The position numbers and the translations under genes are program-made. A model generated the notes under the pieces. It had not been told where the DNA came from, did not search any database, and saw only the letters and a program-made list of their open reading frames with translations. From Sphaerolaimus hirsutus (lineage: Eukaryota; Nematoda; Chromadorea; Monhysterida; Sphaerolaimidae), in NCBI GenBank assembly GCA_964036195.1, contig OZ038459.1, forward strand, positions 7,499,206-7,563,205: a stretch of 64,000 bases of DNA, given 5' to 3'. Shown piece after piece: positions 54,150 through 64,000 of this stretch. Position 1 is the stretch's first letter. The number at the start of each line of letters is the position of its first letter.

Positions 54150-55040
54150 GTTGGTTCAATAGTACTGTAAACCTACATATGACTCAGAGTGACGGCGCAA
54201 ACGGCCCTGTGCCGATGCTCAAGTAAACGTGGTGCTCAAGTAGCAATTCCGGTTGTGTATGTAGACCTGGTGCTTAAGTACAGCTTTTGTACTTGAGCAC
54301 TGGGTGTACATGGGCACTGCAGGGGTTCAGTATGGAGGAGGGGGGTAACAAGCGGGGGTCATCAATCTACCTATTACCGTATTTCTCCGTTTATAGCACC
54401 CCCCGTGCATAACACACGGGGTGTTACACAGTTTTATAGCACCCCGGGGGTGCTATGCAAGGTTTCAAAAAAATAAGCTCGAATTGAACAAATTTGAATA
54501 AATGTGCCATCTTTCCCTCGCTTTTCATTCACTTATTACAAAAAGTTATAGATATAATGTTAATTAAATGCTATTGTTACCATCTCAATGTCAAACGTCA
54601 TAAATAGGTACAATGTTTACTAAGTGCTATTTTTACCATTTTAACGTTAGTTACTATGTTGATGAAGTTCCCATGTATAACACCCCCTTTACCTAACACC
54701 CGGGTGTTATACAAGTTTTTAAAAAAATCGCTGAAATAGCTCCAATTTCGCATAACACCCATGTGTTATAAACGGAGAAATACGGTAGGTGTCTATCTAT
54801 CTAGCAATTTTTCGCCATTTTTTCCTTCTAATGCTTGAAAAACCCTATATATTGAACCCCCGCGAACCCCCACCAATTTTTTGCTATCTATCCCTTGAAG
54901 GAACGATTAATTATCTGTATAAACCCCCAGAGGGGTCCAAATTCACCCCTGCGTCTCCACCGGGTATTGCTACTTGAGCACTGGGTTTACTTGAGCACCG
55001 GTCCTTAGTCGCGCAAACGATACACATAATCATCACGCAG
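54150..55040. repeat. Receptor intron made of an inverted-repeat element plus TA-type MITE
   Basis: An outer pair of inverted blocks (GCTCAAGTAAACGTGGTGCTC near 54220 and the inverse near 54971-55000) encloses a TA-type MITE at 54377-54785. That MITE has ends CCGTATTTCTCCGTTTATA and TATAAACGGAGAAATACGG, flanking TA, and interior GTGTTATA/CACCCC palindromes. Confidence 0.75.
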
Positions 55041-55197
55041 ATAGTGCTGAGCGAGTCGACGACGATGATCAACTTCCCGCCGCCGGCGCGCGTGCAGGGC
55101 GACGAGGCCCAGCTGCAGCTGGTGGCGCTGGCGGGCACCAACGCCCGGCTGGCCGGCATCGTGCTGCCCGGCCTCAGCGCCGCCGCCTGGTTCGCCG
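55041..55197 (+). CDS. Receptor: intracellular loop 3 and TM6
   Basis: 157 bp, phase 0 in, 1 out, strongly GC-rich. It encodes a linker (NFPPPARVQGDEAQLQLVAL) then TM6 with IVLPGLSAAAWFAG, which aligns with the family-B TM6 signature LPLLGLTWxFG. The donor GTTGGT at 55198 sets the phase required by the next exon. Confidence 0.82.
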
Positions 55198-55550
55198 GTT
55201 GGTCAGCGCTTGGGTGCGTAGTTGAGGCCAGGCATATTACACACATAAACCCGGCACGCACATAATGAAAACCCGGCATGCACATAGACCCAGCACGCAC
55301 ATAGCGGCCCCTTAATCCACTCAATGGATACACTAAGATGCATTTGTGAAGATGGACGTTACATTGAAAAGTTCAGTAATTTAGGTTTAACAACTCTGTT
55401 AAGTACTTCAACAACTCTGTTCAGACGCGTATGATTGAAATGGCATTCCGATCCTATTCAAAATAAGGCAAATGTGCGCCGTCCCAAATCTCGATTCGAA
55501 ACCGCAGTCTCGTTTGAGCCATAGTGTCTGTTATTGCAAACCTCTCTGAC

Positions 55551-57773
55551 TAGTGATGGAAAAAGCGCCAAGGTTTTTGCGCCAAGCGCCAAAAGCGCCA
55601 TGGCGCTTTTCCGACCCCCAGCGTCAAGCGCCAATGGCGCCAGAGCAAAATGGCGCCAAACGCCAAAAGCGCCATGGCGCTTTTCTGGACCTCGGCGCCA
55701 GACGACAATGGCGCCAAGCGCCAATAGCGCCAGCGCCAAAAAAATTATTCTGCAAATTTGTTTGCGTAATAATAAGTACATGGTCGGGCTGAAAAGTCCC
55801 CGGCAGTGCTCGCCATTCGCGCTAGGGGTAATCTACGGTTATAAAATTTTAACACGTTAATATATCAGGTGTTTTGAGTTTTCACCCAAAATTTCACTCC
55901 TCTAGCTCCACCCACTGCGGAACTGTGGGGGCAAGGACGTATCCAGGATTTCTGAGCGGGGGGGGCTGCTTGTTTACGGAACCCGGCGAGGGGGGGGGCT
56001 CAGCCCCCCCCCCCTACAATTTTCCCTACACAGACGCGGAATGGCGTTTTGGCGCCAGCGCCATACATGGGTGTCACGCCATGGCGTCATTGGCGTTGGC
56101 GCTGGCGCTTAGAACCGCTGTATATGTATGTAAAAATACATACATATAGTGCAGCAGGCACAAAATTGAGTCCATTTCACATGGAGTTGGGACTAAAGCG
56201 ACTGAAAATACCGCTTGTGTGGTGGAATATGCGCGCATGCGCGCAAAATTTTTTTACAAACACCTCAAAAATTGATACCGAAAGTAGTATTTTCCTGCGT
56301 TTTTCATGTCTCACCCGGAAGGGGGGGGGCGCTGCAGCCCCCCCCCGCCCCCCCCCCCTGGATACGGCCCTGTGTGGGGGTTACAATTTCGGTCATTTTG
56401 TACTGATGTACAAATGGTGCTCTAGCTCAACGCTGCTTTAAGTTGTGATCATGAAACTTTGGCTAGTGTAAGCCACCAGTGTTGGCTATGTGCCAACACT
56501 AACCAACATTAGCTATGATATCATAAGCCTCGTCCATATTGCCATTACTGTCACTACCCTCACTACCAAATTCATCATTCTGCCTCTACGGTTGGTCAAT
56601 ACAGGTTAATACAGGAGGCGTTTTTCATGCACACTGCTGTTGAACACAGGTAATGTGTCCACTACAGATTAGTAATGAAACACAAATGAAATTTAATTGA
56701 CATAATAATTTACTGCACATTTCAAAACAACATTAAAATCACTGCAATACAACATGATCTCAGATGATCACCAAAAACATCCATCACAGTTCCCACGTTT
56801 CTTGCACATCACCCTGATCTGCATATTAATTTAACCTTTATAGCAATTTAGCAATGATGTTGATGAAAATGTTGAATACTATCAGCACATTGCCAACACT
56901 GGTGGCTTACACTAGCCAAAGTTTCATGATCACAACTTAAAGCAGCGTGGAGCTAGAGCACCATTTGTACCTCAGTACAAAATGACCGAAATTGTAACCC
57001 CCACAGTTCCAGTGGGTGGAGCTAGAGAGGTGAAATTGTGGGTGAAAACTCAAAACACCTGATATATTAACGTGTTAAAATTTTTTAACCGTAGCTTACC
57101 CCTAGCGCGAATGGTGAGCACTGCCCGGGGACTTTTCAGCCCGACCATGTATTTACATAGATCTGATGTGAATATCATATGTCATTGTACCTACCGCCCA
57201 TGTTTTGGTGTTGTGTTGATTGAACTTACTACAAAAGTGTTGCACACACACTAGTTCACTTCCAGTAAACTGAAAGAGTTTACTAACTGAAAAGATAGTA
57301 GACTCACAAATAAACTTTAACATTTACTGGAATCATATGTTCAACAATTATTTGATTGAGAGTAATGATAACTCATTCCAGTAAACTCAAATGTATCCAA
57401 AGCTGATTGATGAGTTTACTCTATTTGTAAACTTTTATTAAGGAGGGCTTTTGTGTTTTAAGAATTTATTATGTTTTTCACAGCTCTGATTTACAATTTC
57501 ACAAAGTGGCAAAATTATAGTAAAACTTGAAAATACAAAGGAAAATGATAATTACAGTACCAGATTCAGAGATGTTTTTCAAAATCAATATATAGTAAAT
57601 TACCATCATCAACAAATTTTCAAATATCAATGTATTTATTTATGTCCCTGTATTTTAAAAATTTTATCTTTATGGTTGGCGCTTTTTTGGCGCCATTTTA
57701 ATTGCTGGCGCCAATAGCGCCACCAGAAACTAGCGCCAAGCGCCAAAAGCGCCATGGCGCTTTTCCATCACTA
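55551..57773. mobile_element. hAT-like MITE (GGCGC arrays) carrying a nested foldback
   Basis: 2223 bp with ends TAGTGATGGAAAAAGCGCC and GGCGCTTTTCCATCACTA and 8-bp duplication TCTCTGAC at 55543-55550 and 57774-57781. Terminal GGCGC-array arms flank a foldback at about 55784-57150. Confidence 0.9.
55784..57150. mobile_element. Foldback with CATGGTCGGGCTGAAAAGTC termini (mariner-like?)
   Basis: Inverted arms from CATGGTCGGGCTGAAAAGTC (left) and GACTTTTCAGCCCGACCATG (right), flanked by TA on both sides. Arms continue for several hundred bp (for example 56377-56487 with 56894-57003). The left arm is interrupted by another insertion at about 55930-56376 with ends CAAGGACGTATCCAGG and CCTGGATACGGCCCTG. 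Confidence 0.8.
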
Positions 57774-57803
57774 TCTCTGACCTATTTCAATCGCCATACT
57801 CAG

Positions 57804-57976
57804 GTGTGATCGCGGTGAACACGAAGGACCTGTCGGTGAGCACGCTCGCGTCGGGTCTGAGCGTGGCGCTGGGCGTGTGCCACCTGCTCACGCACACCGT
57901 GGGCAACAAGCGCGCCAGGCAGCTCGTCAACAAGCTCTGCTGCTGCTGCTGCAAAACCAAGCAGAAGACGGGCTGA
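57804..57976 (+). CDS. Receptor: TM7 and C-terminal tail
   Basis: Phase 1 in, ends at TGA (57974-57976). It encodes GVIAVNTKDLSVST, TM7 (LASGLSVALGVCHLLTHTV) and a short basic tail with a five-cysteine cluster (NKLCCCCCKTKQKTG), a likely palmitoylation site. The order of a small-residue helix, H..., then a basic tail resembles adhesion GPCR TM7. Confidence 0.83.
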
Positions 57977-59202
57977 AAGTGCCCTGTTGAATGCATGATA
58001 TGACATATTTGGCATATTTTATGACATATTTTGCTTTGCACATATTTTTCAAATAACTTCAATGTTGGTTTTTATCTTGAGTCTTGAGTTGGAGCTGTGA
58101 TAAAATTCAAGAGCTTTCCAATTGTAGTAGTTGAGTGAACAAATACTTTTCAATCAAATACTACACAAAGAATCCATCAGATATTGGAAGTGGCATCGCG
58201 TTTAAGAACTATCATGTTGTAATCAAATTTTGTTACTGTATGTTTTTGTGGCATGGTACCTTTGGCACTTTTTTACATCACATCGACAGACATCAATTGA
58301 CATTGATTTTGGTGTGCCACACCATTTCACTCACTGGTGTTATCAATCATGATGTTTAAGTTCACATGGAATGGATGGTTAAGTGTGACGGATCACCTTG
58401 CCACATGTAAAGTGTCAAAATCTCGATTTGTTCCCAAATAGGTAGTTGTCACAATCTGTCTCATGCACCATATAAATATGTCTGCATTGTCTATATAACC
58501 AGAATATTCTGTTCCTGAAGCCAATGGCATTGTTTTTCTGGCATTCTCTTCAAATTTGTGATCGCTTGCATATCGTTCTCTGACGGTAACTGTGCCTCTT
58601 CTGTTCTGTCTATGCAAACATTTGAATTTGAAGAATAATTATGTCTCCTGGAACTGACAGTCTGCAGACATGAAAAAAATACATTTCATTATTTGCCATG
58701 GTAACATTACCATAAGATTTTCATGTGCATGACGCAAGGCAGAAAAATACTGATGATTACTTGTAGCACTCAACAAACTATAGTAAACTGTTATATCTTT
58801 TTTGATTCACAAATATAATGTGAATAAAAATTTCGATTTGTTGATGTTTAAATTTCACGAATTCCAAAAAAAACAATTGGTGTTTCTTTCTGGCATAGTT
58901 GGATAGGTATGAATGCTGACGAGTAACGAAATACCGTATTTCCTCGAAATACCCCCAGAGGGTTTATTTTTTCACAGTGGAAATTTTGAGGGGGGTATTT
59001 CGAGGGGGGCTTATTCGAGGGGGGTATTATTTCGCCAGAAATTTCCGAGACGGGTCGTACTAAAGAATGCACTATTTCATACCCCAAACTGGTGATCAAT
59101 ACAGTGAACGAGGTTATACTTGAACGTATCAACGTGTATCGCTAGACGAACCAGTCTATGTGTACCAGCGATGTAAATTGGTCCCAATTGATACATCATG
59201 TA

Positions 59203-60111
59203 CAGGGTTGGCAAAATCTCAGAAAAAAATAAAAATAAAATAAAAATAAAATGGAAAATTAGATAATAAAATAAACTAACATAAAATGGAAAATTAATAA
59301 AATAAAAATACAATTTTACTAAAATTCAAATTTTTGTAAAATTTTAATAAAATTGTACAATAATTCGAATTTTTGTAAAATTTTAGTAAAATTTTACAAA
59401 AACTCGAGTGTCTGTTAAATTCTATAGAAAGTTTTCTATCGTGTTGCTTAAGTTCCTAGCTGCCAATTTGCAGAACTAGTGCCTTGTTGTATTTTTCATT
59501 GTTGTGATTGAAACATACCTTCACTCAAAATTGCAAATTTTTACATTTTTTAAAATATTTTCACCTTAAAGATCACTAATTTTTGTGATTTGTTTCCCAT
59601 TTTTTTCGTTCCATACCTTGAAAAAGCCTATATATTGAACCTTGCAAGCCCTCCCCCCACCAAAAAAAACAACCAAATTTTAGGTATCTTCCCTTGGGAG
59701 GAGCAATTAGATGCATATATCCAGTACCTCCTGAGGGTCAAAATATTAGGTTGTCAACTAAGTAACCTTAATTTATTGCGTATGTGTGATCACAAAAAAT
59801 TTTTTACTTAGTTGACAACCTAATACAAAATGCCTACCTCACAACTCCTGTCAAAAGTTTACATAAAAAATTTTTTTGTATTCATCTGCATTGTTTTATG
59901 TCCTTGCATCCAAGATTTCCGATTTTTTGTAAAATTTTTGTAAAATTTTTGTAAAATTTTTGTAAAATGGTTTCATTTTATTTTATTAATGACATTTCAG
60001 AATAAAATAAAATAAAATAAACTGAAACATGAATAAAATAAAAATAAAATACAATTTTAATAAAAATAAAATACAATTTTAGTAAAAAGAATTTTACTAA
60101 AACCAACCATG
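59203..60111. mobile_element. hAT-like MITE filled with AATAAAAT arrays, second copy
   Basis: 909 bp, ends CAGGGTTGGCAAAAT and AAAACCAACCATG, 8-bp duplication ATCATGTA at 59195-59202 and 60112-60119. Homologous over its length to 42652-43517 except for the nested mariner-type MITE 59746-59823. Confidence 0.92.
59746..59823. mobile_element. 78-bp mariner-type MITE
   Basis: Ends TTAGGTTGTCAACTAAGTAA and its near-perfect inverse (TTACTTAGTTGACAACCTAA), flanked by TA. The paralogous element 42652-43517 has the uninterrupted sequence AAAATACAAAATG at this place, so this is an exact insertion. Confidence 0.92.
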
Positions 60112-60965
60112 ATCATGTATCAATGTATACATGATGTACCTACTTCCAGACGGGGTGTATTTCGAGGGGGGGTATTTTTTCCCCAGCTCGAAAACACCTG
60201 GGGTATTTCTAGGGGGGTTAATTCAAGGGGGGGGGGGGGTAAACCCATTTTGACATTATCAAATGGTGAACTTTGTTTAACTACTTCTCATAATTATTCG
60301 TGCAATGAACAATGACAACCTGAACCAAAAACAAAATATCCATATTTAAAAAAACAACTTACTGTATTTGCAAATTCCTCCGTGGGTGAATCAGTAGGAG
60401 GGCCCAACTCGCTCATTGGGAAACCACCAGCATCAGATAAGCGCCTGAAATCGTTGTTTGCGTATACAGTTCACCCAAACCCCCGCTAAAAAATGTAATG
60501 CAAGTTGGGGCTGCTCCTCTGCGCAAGTAAGCTTTGAGAGCAAGTAATCTATTCCCAGCCCAAGTGTGCACACTATGCGCTGCTGTGCACCGTGGCCGCA
60601 CAGTCGGTAAAGAAATTTGTCCCACTTGCTGATTACATAAATATTTATGAAATTAAAAAAAAATTTGAATTTTAAAATTCATACACTGATGTAAATTGAA
60701 AACTAGTGTCAATGAAATAGCCCATAAATATTGATGTATTTATTAGCAAATCGAAAGTTCAATTTGTAAATAAAGCGGCTGGCCGCAGCCAATCTCCTCA
60801 TCGAATTTATAGCACAGAAGCGCATAGGGTGCACACTTGCGTCGAGAGTTCACGCCTACAAGCCGGGGAAAAAATCAAACAGAAAAAACCACACACCACC
60901 GCGCGGCGTGATTATTCCCACAGAGAGTCTAACACCCACAAGCTTCAACCAAATCGAAAACCCAC

Positions 60966-63690
60966 CTGTGATGCATGGCAGAGGCGGCCCAATCTGCAGT
61001 GAGCAGCACGTCGTCGTGCTTGGCAGACTTGCAGTCGGTGGTGTCCCCCTGCCACTGGCTGGCCCCGCCCACCGCGGTGCCGGGCGCGTGCCACGACGCG
61101 TGCACCGGGCACAGCAACTGCGCACCGCGGTGGCGACCCTGTGCAGGGGGCGTAAAGTGGACACACAGATCGCCTTACAATGAATGATACCATATTTTGA
61201 TGAATAAGGTCACGTGATAAAGTGCACCGAATTCACCCAAAGAAGAAGCAATTTGATAAGTATAATGAAATAAAAATTATGTTTGTTCTTTTATTCAGAT
61301 GGGATATGGTAGATTTCATTGTAAGGCGTAATGTCGCTGGAGTATACGCGTGTGGATACCGTCTTTCTTCTAATGTAAGAGCGCCGTTCTATTTTTTCGT
61401 CAAGTTTTTTTACTTGCCGTCCTATTGGATGTATGCCGTTCTATTAAAAGAAATACGGTAAGCTTGTGGATACCGGGCAATGACAATAGTTAAAATAGTG
61501 TTTAAAGTGGCGTTATTTGTTCTGCCGCTTTTCCGTAACCGATAATGGTTAGATACGAACGATCTTTTATTAACTAAAACGTTTCACGGCGGGCTGCAAA
61601 ATATTAGCTGAATCCTTGATAACTTTCCTTGTCCCTCCCCATGTCAGCAGTGTGATTAAGTGATAAAAATAAATGTGAAAACGTGTCCTGGAAGCTGTTT
61701 AAGGTTGTTTACGATACCTCAACATTACTGTTCTGGTGAATGTTATTGAAACAAGCAGTACAAATTATAAATTTCACCTCCTTTGTCTGTTCATTCAATT
61801 GCGGCGTTGTGGAATCTGATGTTCTGGATGGGATGTCACATTCTGACGCCACATTCCTTGCATCCGCGAGACACTGGTTCTGAACCACCGTATGCTGCAA
61901 CGACAATAAAATACAGTGTACGTATGAAACGTCCAATTATAAGCCAATAAGCGTCCAATAAGTCTAATTTGAAACCTTTCTGTTAGAAAACGTCATCAGG
62001 GGCTACTCCCACTTAGTCCTACACATTTTATATACCTTTCCATAAGTTTTCATTTCATAACTTACACCTCACACGCCCCTATATGATAGTGTCCAATCTA
62101 ACATTTTTTGGGGATAATGCAAAAAAATTGGGCAAGAAGTCGACAAGTCTACTTAGTTTGAATTGCGATTAACTCAAAATCGCATTTTTTGGAACTTTTA
62201 GAACTTTGACTTTTAGGGGGGGGGCTAAGGGGTGGGGCGAATAAATTCATATTGCCCATTTTTAGGGGGTATTTCGAGGGTGGGGGTATTTCGAGGAATT
62301 ACGGTATATAAACATCGCAGCGCATTTTTGTGCAAAACGGCTCACCTTCCTGCTGGGACCGTTCTGGTGGCTGGCGTGCCTGAACAAGCCGAGCCCGCGC
62401 AGCACTTGGGCCGTGTCCTGGCCGCACATGACCGACGACCGCGCTGCCGCGGCCGCGTCCGCGCATCCCGTTGGCGTGCTGCCAACGCGGGGCCATTGCC
62501 GCCGGAGCTGCGCCAAGCTGTCGCACGTGTTGCACGTGGCGCTGCTGCACGTGCGATTTGAATTGCGCTGCGGCAGGCGCGACGAGGCTCGCTTCACCGC
62601 CGGTGTTGGTGTGGAACTGGGGACATTCCCGGAACATGAAAAATGCCCTGTAAAATGTCAAATGACATGCAAAGTGTCAAAAGTCATGTAAAATGCCCTG
62701 CAAAATGGCAACTCGGTTGCCATTTTGCAGGGAATGTTTCATGACTTTTGACACTTTGCGTGACATATGACATTTGACAGGGCATTTTCCAGGGTCCATG
62801 ACTGGCACCTGGGCGTGTTGTCCCGACTATTGGTCGGCCGCAGGACCACGCCGTAGGAGGGCGGAGCTAGACTCACGTCGATCGCCTGCGACGCGGATAG
62901 CAGCGATGCGCATTGGACAAGTGAAGAGTATAAATATTTACCTAGTGTCTATTTTTCCAAGTTTTCACATTTTGAATGAATTTTAAGCTGTGATTTTTTC
63001 TTTGCCGAGGCGAAATCGTCGAAGGTGAAATCGACTCGACTTTTTTTTGGAAATGAGAGTATTGAAAATTCGGATTTTTCAGCGGTTCTGACGAAATAAT
63101 CACCTCCCTCGAATAAGCCCCCCTCGAAATAACCCCCTCAAAATTTCCACTGTGAAAAAATTAACCCCCTGGGGGTATTTCGAGGAAATACGGTATTAAC
63201 ACGGTAGAAAAAAAACGAGAAAATACGGCCACACACCGCATATGTGTAATGTGCACACCGAAACTCATGTGTAAAACCCAACACCCTGCAAAAGAATTTG
63301 TAAAGATCGAAAAAGCTGCAGCAACCAAATCAATCATAAATAAAGGTATTCTAATATTTATCAGTTGGGACCACATGGAAAATGCCATAATGCACTAATA
63401 ACTTCAGCCAACCTGCAGCAACAAAGGAATGCCCCTCAACCTCTGTCGAATCTCACTATCAAAATACCCCTGCATATCAGTGCTTTGGTTAAATTCTGCA
63501 TTATCAACGGAACCGCAGCTTTCCTTACGCTCCAGTCTCAGTTTCCTCCTTAATATACTCATCCAGGAGCATTTCACACAGGAACTAGCTCGATTGCGTC
63601 TTAACCTACGGCCCGTGGCCGCTTTGAAATATCGTGACAGGGAGATGCAAGTCATCACAACGGTGATCAGACAAGAGCTGCATAATGTGC
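60966..63690 (-). CDS. Unrecognised minus-strand gene (five exons, probable membrane protein)
   Basis: In transcript order the exons are 63690-63413, 62885-62809, 62616-62346, 61894-61778 and 61138-60966. Each is bounded by AG and GT, and phases chain without conflict (two bases in, then 0, 2, 0, 0, 2). The first exon holds a hydrophobic stretch (LCSSCLITVVMTCISL) followed by a basic segment, suggesting one membrane pass then cytoplasm. Later exons are hydrophilic, with Cys- and Ala-rich patches (CSSATCNTCDSL; ASWHAPG). Two of the later exons have GC-rich third positions. No family is recognised; start and stop exons were not found. A gene prediction based on splice phase alone remains tentative. 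Confidence 0.5.
61359..61458. mobile_element. 100-bp MITE, CCGTCTTTCTTCTAAT end
   Basis: Flanked by TA (61357-61358 and 61459-61460), with ends CCGTCTTTCTTCTAAT and TTAAAAGAAATACGG and GCCGTTCTATT words inside. Short relative of 20838-21317. Confidence 0.75.
62639..62789. repeat. Hairpin element filling an intron
   Basis: A near-perfect palindrome of about 150 bp (arms from AAAATGCCCTGTAAAATGTC; turn near GGCAACTCGGTTGCC at 62713). It makes up most of the 192-bp intron between two minus-strand exons (62809 and 62616). Confidence 0.85.
63080..63194. mobile_element. Fragment of CCGTATTTCC-type MITE
   Basis: The right part ends GGTATTTCGAGGAAATACGG followed by TA, with CCTCGAATAAGCCCCCCTCG repeats before it. 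A similar fragment ends near 62304. The left end is not recognisable. Confidence 0.6.
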
Positions 63691-64000
63691 CTGCGATGGG
63701 AGGGTTTGTAGGGCTGGCGTAGTTTTGACGTGAACGCCAAACACGGGGAGTTTGAAACTACCATTATTTTTGTGATGATCAAAACAGGTAGGTGCAGTAA
63801 GTGACGAAATCAATTGCATTTAGGTGTACCTACAATCTACGGTAATACGGTATTTAAACGTAAAATAAAACGTAACCGACACACTATAATAGCTGGCAGG
63901 AGAGCGGAGATCCACCGTGCCCGCGCTTCCTCGGGTGTGTTCAAGCGGACCACCTGGCGCCACTTCCGCAACGTGACATGCGGCGAGTCAAGTGTTAAGT

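Larger units (their letters stand above)
57977..60965. other. Receptor 3' flank and transposon-rich spacer
   Basis: No supported exon. It holds a plausible receptor 3' UTR with AATAAA at 58823-58828 (uncertain), a CCGTATTTCC MITE fragment (58935-about 59060), the hAT-like element 59203-60111, another G-run MITE fragment (about 60150-60245) and otherwise AT-rich DNA. A minus-strand open frame at 60413-60625 has no splice support. Confidence 0.5.

Noticed and set aside
60413..60625. Minus-strand 70-aa ORF as a further exon of the minus-strand gene
   Set aside because: No acceptor in the required phase and no coding-like composition.
63880..64000. Possible exon at the window end on either strand
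   Set aside because: Both strands are open over about 100 bp and the sequence is cut by the window; phase to the minus-strand exon at 63690 could not be settled.

Overview
The window is metazoan nuclear DNA: multi-exon genes with GT-AG introns, C-type lectin/EGF/7TM modules, a BEL/Pao-type LTR element, and a very dense load of MITEs and foldback repeats. I see no bacterial, plastid or mitochondrial signal. Vertebrate-type repeats (Alu, L1 and the like) are absent, so an invertebrate is likely, but I cannot name the lineage. There is one assembly gap of 200 N at 32860-33059.

Layout. (1) 31-19133, plus strand: an unrecognised gene with short exons. One coding exon is split by a 12.5 kb BEL/Pao element (2017-14491) with 1260-bp LTRs and a 5-bp target-site duplication (GACGA). 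All exon phases agree across the insertion, but the host frame also carries an in-frame TAG in a 24-bp repeat. (2) 20740-57976, plus strand: a large receptor gene. Paired exons encode C-type lectin domains (CTLDs), followed by a Ser/Thr/Pro stalk exon, two EGF-like domains and a family-B/adhesion-like 7TM, with no room for a GAIN/GPS domain. The lectin exons occur twice as a direct repeat (from about 20516 and about 34229), differing by scattered substitutions and by transposon insertions. (3) About 60966-63690, minus strand: five phase-compatible exons of an unrecognised, probably membrane-anchored protein, convergent with the receptor gene.

Mobile DNA fills most introns. Comparing the two receptor copies gives filled and empty sites, which fixes several insertions exactly. 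A recurrent class consists of elements with short terminal inverted repeats and 8-bp target duplications (hAT-like) whose interiors are mostly degenerate simple-sequence arrays. A second class has CCGTAT... termini at TA sites. One receptor intron holds a gag-protease-only LTR element (48051-50929) that landed inside the target duplication of an older MITE. A tRNA-like sequence lies on the minus strand in another receptor intron.

How the parts work together: the receptor exons form phase-1 cassettes, so the two lectin blocks could be read as one long ectodomain if the first stalk exon is skipped. Otherwise the repeat is an assembly (haplotype) artefact. Gene 1 looks disrupted in this assembly.
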